This document shows, piece by piece, positions 32,409 through 43,542 of a DNA stretch of 50,128 bases (positions are counted from its first letter, which is position 1; each line of letters begins with the position of its first letter). Origin of the DNA: Chara braunii (lineage: Eukaryota; Streptophyta; Charophyceae; Charales; Characeae). The notes beneath the pieces are model-generated. The model saw only the letters and a program-made list of their open reading frames with translations, searched no databases and was not told where the DNA came from. Both the position numbers and the translations under genes were made by a program. The stretch covers positions 583,685 to 633,812 of the forward strand of contig BFEA01000171.1 in the NCBI GenBank assembly GCA_003427395.1, written 5' to 3'.

Positions 32409-32464
32409 GACCGGGAGCCTCTCAGTTGGACCGGCCAGTGGACCGGGCCGGTAGGCTCCCGGTC
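32409..32464. repeat. 12-bp perfect inverted repeat, 32-base loop
   Basis: GACCGGGAGCCT (32409-32420) and AGGCTCCCGGTC (32453-32464). The loop itself holds a GGACCGG repeat (TTGGACCGGCC, TGGACCGGGCC). Confidence 0.85.
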
Positions 32465-32732
32465 CACCCCAGTGCATTTTGCATGGGGGCAGTTACCAGG
32501 CGTTTTGTTGGCTGGGGGGGGGATTCCGGGCCTCTGGCCTAGATCAGCCGCGTCATTTGAAACAAAACGTGGGGTCTGCTGACCGATCTTGGACGCATTG
32601 AGGCCGTACTCACTTTACCACCATCGTAAATGTATCGGACCGCATGTGCAGCCAGACGTGGATGTATCTGGCTGCAATTACGTCAAAAAGTAAGTTAGAA
32701 GTCCTAGTGTGAGTATCCCCTGAATCGCACCA

Positions 32733-33700
32733 CAGCAATCCTCCTTGCGTGCGCTTTCCCGTTGTTGTTGATGCTGTGCCCCAGCTTGCCTCGACATCGT
32801 GCCAGCCCGTCGTCTACTATCGAGCCCGCCATTGCTGCGAAGGGAGTAAGGCTACACCTTCTTCTTCTTCTTCTTCTTCTTCTTCTTCTTCTTCTTCTTC
32901 TTCTTCTTCTTCTGCTGCTGCTGCTGCTGCTTCTTCTTCTTTATAGTGAGAGTTCGGTGGACCAAGATTCAGTAAAGCTCTTTCATCGGTAGCGAGATTA
33001 TTCCACGGTTTGTCATAAAAACCTAAAGCTTTCTTCTTTCTTATTGTTGTTGTTGTTCTTCTTCTTCGTCCTTGTTCATCTTCTTCTTCTCCTTCTTTCT
33101 TCATTGGGTTTTTGGGGGGGTAGGGGGAGAGAGAGACAGAGAGAGAGAGAGAGAGGGAGAGAGAGAGTGAGAGAGAGAGAGCCTTCAACTACTATTACTA
33201 ACCAATACTATGATGATGACGACGATGACAAAATGCTACTACAACAACTACATCGACGATGACGACTCCTGCTTCGATGATTGACCACTACTACCTCGAT
33301 TTCGGCGATCCTCCGCAACGGCTGGTTCTACTACCACTGTTGCTACCACTACTACTGCGTACCCCGGCCCCTGATCTAACTAACTCCGCTGCTACCCAAA
33401 GGAAAAAATAAAAAAGAAAGTCATACGCTGCTGCGTACACCCCCCCAATCTAACTAACGAAAGCTTCCTGCACCGCGACAATCCTCCTTGCGTGCGGCTT
33501 CCCGTTTTTGTTGATGCTGTGCCCGCTTGCCTCGACATCACGCCAGACCGCCATCGCTGCCAGCCCATCATTTACTACCAAGCCCGCCATTGCTGCGAAG
33601 GGAGTAAGGCTACACCTTCTTCCTTTTCTTCTTCTTCTTCTTCTTCTTCTTCTTCTTCTTCTTCAGTGTGAGAGTTCAGTAAAGCTCTTTCATCGGTAAC
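32733..33700 (+). repeat. ~750-bp-spaced duplication carrying (TTC)n tracts
   Basis: Segments 32733-32993 and 33480-33698 align: AATCCTCCTTGCGTGCG, TTGATGCTGTGCCC, GCCCGCCATTGCTGCGAAGG, a TTC tract, then CAGTAAAGCTCTTTCATCGG. The first also has a (TGC)n stretch (32912-32930) and a 14-base extra segment after the tract. Confidence 0.8.
33127..33181. repeat. (GA)n tract
   Basis: Imperfect GA dinucleotide repeat. Confidence 0.9.
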
Positions 33701-35587
33701 ACCAAGACAAGTAAGGGCAACAGATCACTCATGCATCGACCATCGTACATCATTCATCGTGTGCAAAGGAACAGAGAGACAGAGACCGAGCAAGATCACA
33801 CGAGCTGGGCGTACTGGAAGTCCCCTTTGTCTGCATCTACGGTCGTTCCATCTCAAGTTTGATCATTGGTCCTACTAGATGCAGGCTCAAGTCGTGGTCT
33901 AGTCCTGGCCCTAAAGGAGGCCAGCCTGGGTCCCGACCCTGTATCCTGCCGGCCTGCGGACCCGACCCTGTATCCTGCCCCGGTCTGTCACCCGCGGGAG
34001 GGCCGATTCCGGGCTCCTGCAACCTGCAAACAATGGGTCAGTCCCGACAAACCAAGGTGAAGAGTCGAACAACGACAAGATGTGAGAAAGAATGAGCAGG
34101 GTTGATGAAACTATCATTCTATGACTATCGACTCCATCGCTTCAAAGTCTGTCAGACCACACATGGAACCTCCGAACTAGGACTGGTCCTCCTCGTCTTA
34201 GTGCCAACCACTCTCCTCTCGTTTCCGTAGTTAGTTCCTCTTCTCACCCTGCAGCGTCAGTAACAGTTTCCGCTTTTAGGGATCAAAACGCTCCTCAAAG
34301 TTCCGCTAATAGCAGACCGAATGCCGCTGATATTCTCCACCGGGCCTGTGGGTACCAAAATGAGTCCATCGACACTGAATCTTAAGTCCGCTAAGCTGGG
34401 TCTGCTTCCTCCAGAATTTTTCAGTTTGCTATCCCGTCCCTGAGTCGTGTCTTCTAAACCTGCTATTTGACTGTTGTCTGAAATTAAGAGTTGCTGCCGT
34501 TATTACTGACTCCAAGTTTGCAGACTTAACTGTGTCCCCGACTGATAAATTGGTGCTGTTTTTACCGAGTCTGAGTCTGCTCAAGTCTCAGCTCACACTC
34601 CTACCTGAGTCCAGAGGCCTAGGTGAGTCCATTATCTTGGTCTGCAGGGTCTGCTGATTGGTTTAAAGTCCGCTGAGTCCAGCAGGTTGAGCCCCAAGCC
34701 TGTTGTTGCTGTTCCCTGCTGATATATGTTTTGCTGGTCCAAGTTTACTGCGGTCAGCGGGCTGAGTCCCTAAGTTCGCCGCGCCTGCTGATGGCGCTTG
34801 AGTTCTTCTGAAACACTTCCTTCAAATGTGTTACATCTGCAGACAATATTTTCTAGCCCCACACCAAACTTGAGGCTTGCTGAGTGCTGTGGCTTAAACC
34901 TGCAAGGACTGTTTTCCAGAACCCCACGAGAAGTTGATGGTTCTGCTCCTGCAAGGTTCTGCCCTTTTTCTCAAGTCTGACTCTGAGATCCTTTACTGGT
35001 TCTTCGATTGTGAGTCCGCAAGTTCACTGCTGAGTCTGGACTGTACATGGGTCTCTTGAGTTTGCCGACCAAAATCGTTGCTGAACAGAATATTCAAACT
35101 CAAATTACTGAAAGGGCTGCAATCTTAGTCTTGGAGTTGAGAGGGCAGTTTCGGAATTTGTGCATGCACGCCCTGTTCCTCGCTCAAATTTCTATTTGGT
35201 GAGGAAATACATGTTCTGCAATTCAAAACTTTGCTTCACAGTGCCGCACCACGATAGGCAGCCTTTGCCCTCCGTCCTTTCCTTCTCTTCTCGATCTCTT
35301 CGCCCCTTTTCTTTCTCTCTTCACTCAAGCATCCCTTCCTTAATCAGTCTTTCCTACTAGTATGAAGTTTCTCAAACTTGTGAGTTCATTTGCACGACTA
35401 ACTGGGCACACAGGCTGTAGAGAGATACCGCACAGTTTGAAAGGTAATACGATGTCAATTTTGGAATTCCCGAACTCCGCGATGGCAGTTTCGGAAATAT
35501 CTCCATTTTAGTGGTATAAAAGGAAAAGAAATTCCGTAAATTTTGAGGACTTGACCAAAAAGGAACGTCGTCTTGCTCTCTTGTACT

Positions 35588-35591
<4 letters not shown>
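33701..35591. other. intron sequence with dispersed GAGTC motifs
   Basis: No gene. From about 34250 to 35060 GAGTC/GAGTCC recurs roughly every 30-80 bases, often as CTGAGTC or TGAGTCC, suggesting an old degenerate minisatellite. Confidence 0.45.

Positions 35592-35671
<80 letters not shown>
35592..35671. repeat. (CT)n tract
   Basis: About 80 bases of pure CT. Confidence 0.95.
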
Positions 35672-35675
<4 letters not shown>

Positions 35676-37568
35676 CGCACGCGCGTGTACACAGACAGCG
35701 CTCACCCACTTAAATGAGCGCTGAATAATGAACGAACGTGGCGCACAACCGCGTCCAGGTTCATTCTCCTGATATTTCGCCATATGGGCTTTCCATGGAT
35801 GCGTGTGCTCGAATTGTCTCCCGATCTTTGTACTGGCACATGTTTGACCAGCAACGACAATCAAGTTTTTGTTCGGAAAACAGGCAGGGAGCATCGATTC
35901 TGTTGATTGGCAGCGATCAGACAAAAGGCTCCCCACCTGCCAGCCCACAGTGGATCTCTGGCCCTCGTTAGTGGGTCTGTTACGGGTCCGTGCACTTTCA
36001 TCCTCCGAACGTGAGCAGTATCAGCTCTGCTCAACAAGTGGGTGACCGAACCCAAGCAGCAAGCATCACACTCTCTCTTTATTATCTTCACGCCACTGCT
36101 CTCACGGATCTCATCACCATCTCAACATGGGAAGATACGGCGCTTTAACCTTCATGAGCCGCTCGTAGACGAGTCAGGTGAAGGGAAAGGTTATGAATGA
36201 ATCTCCAGCTAGAGCATGGACAAGTACACCGTCACGTTCGTTCTGGGATCAATAGTAGACTCACTCAATCGCTCATCGGAAGAGGGTGAACCTCCAGCAA
36301 GTTCATGGATAGATACATTGCCATGCCTTGTCTTGCAGCGCACCCTGTGTTATCTGAACTGGGATTCCTCCCTCCTGTCATGCGCAAATGGTTCTCCTGT
36401 CCTTACTGTAGCTTTCCCATGCATAGCGAATAGATCTTTCAGGGGTGAGCCAACCCCCAGTGCGCTGCGCAGATCTCCCGCGCTTTGATTAATCCTGCGC
36501 GTTGAACAGTCCCGCACATTCATCTGCCTGCATCTGCCCCGTGCGCTAGTCTACCTCTTGCGGGCGAGTGCGAGCTTGCCTAGCTTTCAGATTGGCCGCG
36601 TTCAAAGGCCCATGCTTGATTAGTGCTCTCTTGAAAGGAGGGAAAATCCCCTTTTCGTGCGTCTAATCAGTCCTGTTGATGCATTAATTCCCCTCCGCCC
36701 ATAGATGGAGTCTCTACTGTGTGCCCTGCTTGATTGAAAAATGATTGGAAGGTACATCCCGTTTCTTCCGTTAATGCCGTGCTCACGAACGTAACCAGGA
36801 TTCCGACTGGGTTCGCGCACCTAAACGTGAGCACACACACGTGCCCCCGTGTGCATTGATCATGCGCAGCTGCATCAATCCGTGCGCGTTAACTTCCATG
36901 AGCTCTCCTACAGTAGTGCACCCTCTCTACCCTTGCGCACACTTGTTTAAACTCGCGAGCCCTCCCTGACGTGCATCTTCCCCTTGCGTGTTGCCCTCCG
37001 ATCTGTGCATGGTCTCTCCTCACTCCCTCGTTAAATCTCACTCTCGCGCCCACTTTTCCTCTTGCCCGCAGTCTTGATCCGCTCGCGTGCCGCTCCTGTG
37101 CAGCTTGACTGCCCATGCACAGCCTGGTTCATTGGTCGTGCAATCAAGGGAGCCTCACCAAGATCTCGGCTGTGTCATCATGCAAGACTCGAGGCCGACT
37201 GAGGAGCAACGGACTGACTCTGTTGATTCTCGTCGCACGCAAAGCACTGCCATCAGTGCTTCGTTCGGAGACTGAAACAGGCTCTCTCATGTGCCCGCCC
37301 GTTTCCCAAGTGAGGCGGAATCTAGCAGAAATTCTCCTGTGCCAAACGGCTTCTCTCTTTAGCTAAATAAGTGTTCTTCGTACTCTGGTCTCGCAAAGAA
37401 CTGCCTTTCTCGATAGGGTATTCGGTGATTGGTTCCTTCCATAGTTGAGGTGCACCAGTGAGCAGTGTGGTACGGGGCGGTGCGCAGGAATGACAGTGCG
37501 CCCACTGTGCGCCGTGCGCTGTCCGGTCTGCTGTGCGTGGTGCGCGCGCTGAGGGACAACAAAGGGTC

Positions 37569-37570
<2 letters not shown>
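35672..37570. other. intron sequence, no gene
   Basis: Contains only chance ORFs. TGCGC/GCGCA motifs become frequent from about 36460 onwards. Confidence 0.4.
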
Positions 37571-37613
<43 letters not shown>

Positions 37614-37718
37614 NNNNNNNNNNNNNNNNNNNNNNNNNNNNNNNNNNNNNNNNNNNNNNNNNNNNNNNNNNNNNNNNNNNNNNNNNNNNNNNNNNNNNNN
37701 NNNNNNNNNNNNNNNNNN

Positions 37719-37789
<71 letters not shown>
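37571..37789. repeat. (GA)n tract with assembly gap
   Basis: GA repeat at 37571-37613 and 37719-37789 with 105 Ns between (37614-37718). The gap almost surely is collapsed GA repeat. Confidence 0.9.
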
Positions 37790-37792
<3 letters not shown>

Positions 37793-39509
37793 AACATTTT
37801 TGCCGAGTTGGGCGCCCTAAAAAAATACAAAACCCCTACTTTTTTTTTGTGGGGGGGAACCTAATTTTCCCAGTGCGCTGCGCTTCGGTGCGCTGCGCGC
37901 GGTGCGCAATTCATGCGCAAATCCGCGCACCGAGGTGCGCCGCAACTATGGTTCCTTCCCTTCATTGGCTCTCTTCGCGCGCCAGAAGATCGTGCTCTTC
38001 CCTGTTCGCTGAAGCATGCGCTTAGCCTCCCGTAGGCAGGGAGAACGTCTGGTAAGAGGAAGGAACAAGCACTCGCCTGTACCAGTTCTCCTGGTGCGCT
38101 CCCAAAAATCTCCGAGCTCCCCCAGTAACGTAAGAAGATGCTAAATTAATCGTTTGATTGGTTGTCCCGTGCACGCAGGAATCGTGCCCCTTCGGTGCAC
38201 AATAGCCCCGTTTGCTCGAACGTGTCCCTGTGTCCCCTTCCATGTATGTACCTGTTCGCTGGCACGTACGTCTGCCACAAGGGCGTTCCCAATGTCCCCG
38301 ATTGGGGACTCCTGCGCCTAAGGACCAGCACAGTAAAGAATATTTAAATTTGTCCCCGCCTGGGGACTCCTGCGCCTGTGTCCCTCTCTCCGGCGCTTCC
38401 CCCCCCGGAGGATCCCCTAAGCACGGGCCCAGTCCAGCCTAAGTACGTTGCTGGGCCCAGCAGCAGCAACCTCCAGACCAGCGGTATCTCCAAGAATCGG
38501 GCGCGCTGTCGAGCAGATTGCAGCGCCCCGGTACCGGGCCTAGTCCAAACCAATCCCCTGAGCCTGCCCCACCACCGAACAGCCATAAGCGGGACCAAGA
38601 AATCGGTTGTCGAGAAATTGCCGTAGTTGGGTAATGGACATCCACTCCCAAGCCTGAATTTAGTGTCCTGGTCCAAAATGCCCAACGGTCCACCAAACGA
38701 CCGCGGTGGCCCACAACCAATTTGGCATAGGCTCTCAACCCCTCACGAACAATCCGACATTGTGGCACTCGTGGCATCGCTCCTAAGTCATTTACGGGCT
38801 ATTTCTCGGCTCTCACCAATAAAGCCGTTCCCGCGCCAATTCGAAAGTACCGCCCGATTTAATATATTTTTCCTACTCACGTGGTGTCACGCATCCCCGC
38901 CGTCGGCGCTCTTTATCAATGGTCGACCGCTTTCCATCGAGACGCCCCTCAAAAATCAACTCGCCTCATCCCGACAGAATGCCCGGCGCAAGTCTTAAAA
39001 CACCGTCATCTGGTAGCTATAATCCAACGGCTGTCGCGAGTTCGGGCCACCCAAGTGGCACATCACCGTTCTGTATTCAAATTCCCTGTTTTTTTTAGTA
39101 AATTAATAAATCGCCTGGCAATCGTCAAATCCTCAAAAAAATCCCCCCACTGGTCGGTGTTTTGCCAGTCTAGTCCGAGCCTGGTTTTCTCATGTCGTCC
39201 ACCCACCACTTGCCAATCGTCTTTCGTGGGCTCGGATTGCAAGGGAAAAACACTCGGAACAGGCCACCATGTGAAAACCGACCCTCAACTATAAACTTTT
39301 TAAAGGAAGTAAAGGGCGGCGTAAGGCTTGGTCCACCCGATACCGATGCAGCAGGGCAAGTCCACAAGGGACAACAGCTGGACTGGTCACTAAATAACAA
39401 ACGTGGTCCAGCCCACAAAACATTGTAGCCAGTAACTCCACTGGTCCAAAGACTCCAAATAGGCACAACTGTGTGCTCGGACAGAACAAAGCCCGAAACG
39501 GCATATCCC

Positions 39510-39518
<9 letters not shown>
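37790..39518. other. intron sequence with GC-rich short palindromes
   Basis: 37870-37945 is packed with GTGCGC/TGCGCA. Two related hairpins lie at 38297-38390. No gene recognised. Confidence 0.45.
38297..38390. repeat. twin GTCCCC-4-GGGGAC hairpins
   Basis: GTCCCCGATTGGGGACTCC (from about 38296) and GTCCCCGCCTGGGGACTCC (about 38353) share the same 6-bp stem and the same following TGCGCCT, about 57 bases apart. Confidence 0.8.
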
Positions 39519-39572
<54 letters not shown>

Positions 39573-39586
39573 ACAAAGAGAGAGAN

Positions 39587-39658
<72 letters not shown>

Positions 39659-39673
39659 ACAAAAAAGAGAGAG
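39519..39673. repeat. compound (GA)n tract
   Basis: Two GA blocks each ending in GAAGGACAAA, with one N at 39586. The doubled AAGGACAAA suggests a duplication within the microsatellite. Confidence 0.9.
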
Positions 39674-39715
39674 ATGTAATAAACCACACAATTGCAGACT
39701 GAGATCTCTGTGTTC

Positions 39716-40237
39716 TTACGAGTTTTGCAGCTGTTCCGTGTGTTTGCTGAGATTTCTTCTGTCTGAGTCTGTTTCTGGGATCACAGGTGCTGCGTGTTTG
39801 CCTGAGTACTGAGTGTGAGAAGGCAAAGGAAATGTGTGTTTGCATGTGAATGATGAGGTCTGACTTGGGTATGGGGTTGCATTGGTTTCCTGTGGCTGGG
39901 TGTGATGGCATGCATTTTGGTTTGGCCTCTCGAGACTGGTACTAGACCCTGTTGCGGTGATTGTGACCAGTGCAGCAGGTACTGGGCTGGGAATGGTGTA
40001 CCGAAGTAGGCCAAGAGTAGACAATACCAGGCAGGTAGGTAGAAGAACACAAAATAGTGTGAGGAATTTCATGAGTCCCAATAGGCCTAGGTGAAGAATC
40101 AGGAAGGCACCGGCTATATAAAGTCTGGAAATGTGCCTAGGTCCAAGTCCTGTAGGTAGGGTAGCAGTCTGCAGCACTTTTCCCACCAAAGAGGCAAGAA
40201 CTTGTAGGGCCAAGAGGCCGGGTATGCTGAGAGGCAC
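39716..40237 (-). CDS. unrecognised ORF in the repeat, membrane-like N-terminus
   Basis: Open frame with no ATG at its start (the frame is open from the TGA at 40340-40342). The translation has two hydrophobic stretches (LLALQVLASLVGKVL and a ~40-residue segment with FLILHLGLLGLMKF and LFCVLLPTCLVLSTLGLL) followed by a Thr/Ser/Gln/His-rich tail. Copy 2 does not keep this frame open, so it may be chance. No family recognised. Confidence 0.25.
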   Translation of the reverse strand: MPLSIPGLLALQVLASLVGKVLQTATLPTGLGPRHISRLYIAGAFLILHLGLLGLMKFLTLFCVLLPTCLVLSTLGLLRYTIPSPVPAALVTITATGSSTSLERPNQNACHHTQPQETNATPYPSQTSSFTCKHTFPLPSHTQYSGKHAAPVIPETDSDRRNLSKHTEQLQNS

Positions 40238-40830
40238 AGTACCAGCTGCTGCACTGGGAGCTTGTCTGAAGCAGGCCGCTGGGGGCCGGCGCTGGACAAG
40301 TATATCAGTACGAGCCGTGCAGCTGCCACTCGTCTTGCTTCAGTGGGAGGTATACCAGCTACTGGACTGGTAGCTTTGGCTGAAGCAGTGTCAAGCAGAA
40401 GCTAGGAAGAGGAAGGAGGAGGAAAAACAAGGAGGAGAGTCATGAAGGAGACATACCTTGGTTATAAAGGACCTGCACTTTGATCATCATGGTTGGTGCA
40501 GCACCTGAAAGGCCACAAAGGGGATTAAAGTGTATTGGTACTTCATCTGTGTGTATGGTGGTAGTGGAAGAGGGAAGGACACGAGAGAGCCAGGAGAGCT
40601 CCTTTGGGCATGCTGGCAATAAGGGGATACTCCGGACATTGATTATAGCTTCTACATTCATTATCATTGTTTAATATTATTGATAAGATGGTGGTCACGG
40701 TGACGAAGGAGAGGAGACTTTGGTATCAGCTTGTATCTATGATCATCTTCTTCCTCCATTCCTCGTTCTTCGTCTTCCCTTGTCTTATTCTCTTCCCAAT
40801 CTCTTACATTTGCATTGGACTCAGGTGCTA
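39716..40830 (-). repeat. dispersed repeat family, copy 1
   Basis: Collinear with 44400-45800 in the same orientation; matches include CTGGCA.TAAGGGGA near 40612/45598, the AAGGAGGAGAGT block at 40430/45323, a conserved donor-like GT (GTATGT here, GTAAGC in copy 2) and the AGTAGGC..GTAGGTAGAAGA block at about 40000/44850. No similarity to known RT or transposase was seen. A TATATAAAG box lies at about 40112 on the plus strand. Confidence 0.6.
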
Positions 40831-41386
40831 TTGTCTCTTTGTGGATATTTTCATGAAAACTTGCTGGAAGCATAACACAGAAAATGCGAATAAATTCAGA
40901 GACGCAGGATACAACATCATGCCGTTTCAAATCTTGCTTCGCATTTGTGTCTCCTCCTTTCCCCTCCCCGCCTTCGAACACCTGTCTCCCTGTGTCTATT
41001 TACAACCATAACTACTCCTTTGCCTATTTGACATTACGCAGCATACAGAACACAACCAACAGATACGGCCTTGCTCCAATACGAGAAAACGGAGAAAGCC
41101 AAAGGGAAACCGGGACTGACAGAGGGAGAGGCAGAGAGAAAGAGAGAGACATACGAGCAAAAGACGGACAGGGAGCACAAGAGGCACAGAAAGAAACAGG
41201 ACTAAATAATGACAAACATGATTCAACATTATGCACTTGCTTTACATGCACTTGTCCCCTGCTCCACCCTCCTCCACTTCCGCCCAATGCACCGTGGTCA
41301 CGTCCACTTGTTAACTCTAATTTTCAGCATCAAAAAATTTGAAATTCTGAAAAAAACACACACAGGGATGTCACTTAGTTTACTCA
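40831..41386. other. intron sequence, no gene
   Basis: Unassigned; GA-rich at 41095-41200. Confidence 0.4.
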
Positions 41387-41485
41387 GCATCAGGCGGGGG
41401 AATTCAAAATATCAAAATAAATTACATAATAAACAATGACCTGGACTCCGCATCGGGCGGGGGGAATACAAAATATAAAATTCAT
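41387..41485 (+). repeat. short tandem duplication with GGCGGGGG box
   Basis: GCATCAGGCGGGGGAATTCA (41388) and GCATCGGGCGGGGGGAATAC (41452) each followed by an AAAATAT..AAAT stretch. A further GGGCGGGGGG lies at about 42055. Confidence 0.6.
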
Positions 41486-41560
41486 GCTTGCAACCGCACG
41501 AGCCGCACATTCATGCCGAGTTCCGTGCGGGGGGTGCCTGTGTGGAATCGCGCAGGTTTA

Positions 41561-41583
41561 TTATTATTATTATTATTATTATT
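41561..41583. repeat. (TTA)n microsatellite
   Basis: About eight TTA units. Confidence 0.9.
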
Positions 41584-41630
41584 ACTTATTTTTTTTGGGA
41601 GGGGGGATGGGGGGGGGCGTATGACAGGAA

Positions 41631-42010
41631 GCTGGGGATATGGGTAGAGGGGGACATGGAGAAGATGAGGAGGATGTGGCTGAGGAGGACGACGATGAGG
41701 AGGAGCAGAGATGGGGGAGGAGAAGAGATGGACGGAGGGAAACAGGAAGGGCGGGAGGAGGACGAGTGGGAGGAGGAGACATGGACGGAGAGGAAGGGGA
41801 GGACATGAGGAAGGTAAGGAGACGAGGAGGATGAGGAAGATGGCGAAGTAAGAGGAGGAGGAGGAGACAAGGAGGATGAGGAGGGCCAGGAGGAGGACGA
41901 ACAGGAGGAGGAGACATGCAGGGCAGGACGACAACGAAAAGGAGGAAACGAAAAGGAGAAGGGAGGAGGATACATGGAGGAGGAGGAAAGGGAGGAGGAG
42001 CAAGGTGAGG
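41631..42010 (+). repeat. 380-bp purine-rich (GGA) tract
   Basis: The plus strand is nearly all purine, made of GAGGA/GGAGGA units with recurrent GAGACATGGA/GGGACATGGA words. It gives long acidic or Pro/Ser-rich chance ORFs in several frames, none believable. Confidence 0.8.
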
Positions 42011-42482
42011 CAGCACTCCTGCAAAAAAAAAATAAATCATCCCGCTTATAATTTGGGCGGGGGGTCTCGAACGCACCGTTTCGACCCCCGGCCTTCTTTT
42101 TTTCTTTTGGAGGGGGGTGATGGGTTGTTCCCCGCACATGTCGTGTGCTGCACTGGATCGGTTGGGCGCGTGCGCCGCAAGTCGGGAACTGCCCGCACGA
42201 GGTGCGCTTGCATGTATGATAAAATTACATTAAATAATGAAAAATGATCTGGACTATTTAAAAAAATCATAGTCGAACCGAATGCATATTTCGATCAAAA
42301 TTGGTGTGACTCGGTAAGACTCGTAAGAGTGACGTTTTAGGCTGGGCTGCCTGGGGGATTGGTTTGTTCATTCAGGCTGGTATGAACTGGTGGTTTAAAG
42401 CTAAAAAGACTAAATAGCGAAAGCTTAAAAAGTTAGGAAGTATACTTTCAAAAAAAGAAAAAGTTGAAAAACAGATACTCAC

Positions 42483-42624
42483 TGTGCCTCATCCAAGATG
42501 ATGACAGCATCCTTAATATCCAGCTCCATTGCCTTCCGAATACCAGGCTCAAGAATGTAGTTGTACGGGCAGAACACAATGTCCGCATCTTCTGCTATGC
42601 CACGGGCAGCGAAGTACGGGCACC
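42483..42624 (-). CDS. FANCJ: helicase exon: Fe-S cysteine to DEAH motif (FANCJ-like)
   Basis: 142-base exon on the minus strand. Acceptor with pyrimidine tract (TTTTTATCTGTTCACAG) precedes 42624, and donor GTGAGT follows 42483. It reads GCPYFAARGIAEDADIVF, then CPYNYILEPGIRKAMEL and DAVIILDEA plus two bases of the next codon. CPY holds the last cysteine of the 4Fe-4S domain and ILDEA(H) is Walker B/motif II of superfamily 2 DNA helicases. FCPYNY and ILDEAHNIED favour FANCJ/BRIP1, a 5'-3' DNA helicase in crosslink repair, over RTEL1, DDX11 or XPD. It joins in phase to 31278-31217. Exons upstream were not found. Confidence 0.82.
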
Positions 42625-43134
42625 CTGTGAACAGATAAAAATATGTGGAGTTAGTAAACCACAGACTACACTCAATTCAACCCTTCTCATCAACAGGAAT
42701 ACAAGGAAAGGGCGTAGCACGGTAACAGGCTTGAATTTCAATTTTTCCATAATCCCGCCACGACTGAGCACAAGCATGAACAGTCATCAGACGACGATGG
42801 GGCATACAGTGGGTCGGGGGCAAACTATGCAAACCCAGAAGCTAGAGTTTAGGATCCAAGCAAAGATTACAGAGTAGTACATATTAAGATCGGCAACACC
42901 ATTTATACAGACACTAGCCCAAAACCAGGATCTAGGACAAACAGCCAAACTCTCAGACAAGATCAGCCCTAGTGTTCCCAGCAATCTACGCAAACCCGAC
43001 AGCTCAGTAACTGAGCGGGACAAGATAGAGACAGCTCTATAGCCAGACCACAAATGGAGCAGGATAGAACAGTATAAAGGAGGGACATCCCATGCCAAAA
43101 CTACTTTAACCAGGCAAACGTAGGCGTGAGTGTA
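42625..43134 (-). other. upstream intron of the helicase gene
   Basis: No other exon recognised. The acceptor for the 42483-42624 exon lies at its start. Confidence 0.5.
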
Positions 43135-43390
43135 CATCCTGCCCACGTGAAGTAATTGATACCGTCCTTCGATCCTCCCCATCACAAGCCCGTCAGGGAC
43201 AGACTTCAGACAAGGAGACGTCTAGAGAGGGTTTAGGGTTTTAACACACTTACAGAATAAGAGCAGAATTTCAGCAGTACAGGCTAACTTTGGCAGGGGT
43301 GAAGAGTGGTACATCCTTCCTTCAGGAAGTAATCAATGCTGTCCTTCGGGCCTCCACACCATGAGGGAGAGGAGCGTGAGGGAACAGTGG
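43080..43390. repeat. diverged tandem duplication, ~177-bp offset
   Basis: GTACATCCTGCCCACGTGAAGTAATTGATACCGTCCTTCG (about 43133) and its partner at about 43309 share GTACATCCT, GAAGTAAT and GTCCTTCG in the same order, with CCTCC..CACA after them. Confidence 0.6.
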
Positions 43391-43492
43391 TCATATAATG
43401 GAATCCCTTCTGACTTGCCGGTGGAATAGGAACCGGACTGACGCTCCCCAGAATGGAAAAGGAGTCTGAACCACAAGGTTCTTTTTTTTAAA

Positions 43493-43495
<3 letters not shown>

Positions 43496-43541
<46 letters not shown>
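43496..43541. repeat. (CAA)n microsatellite
   Basis: About fifteen AAC units. Confidence 0.95.

Positions 43542-43542
<1 letters not shown>

Larger units (their letters stand above)
31279..42482 (-). other. FANCJ: 11,204-bp intron inside the helicase DEAH box
   Basis: Starts with donor GTGAGT (42482-42477) and ends TTAG before 31278. Filled with repeats: purine tract, novel repeat copy, GA tracts, an assembly gap, TTC duplications and inverted repeats. No second coding gene in it convinces me. Confidence 0.72.

Noticed and set aside
35372-35948. Arg-Glu repeat ORFs (106-146 aa)
   Set aside because: They come from the (CT)n tract at 35592-35671. The same holds for those at 37363-37830, 39170-39911 and 49799-50089.
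39716-40457. Two-exon protein model joining 40457-40667 to the 173-aa ORF
   Set aside because: The donor is good, but none of the AG acceptors I tried gave the right phase into the 39716-40237 frame, which has a TGA at 40340. Left as an unproven ORF.
41482-42139. Long Pro/Ser-rich or Glu/Arg-rich ORFs of 106-185 aa
   Set aside because: They are open in several frames at once because of the purine-rich tract. No motif and no codon signal.
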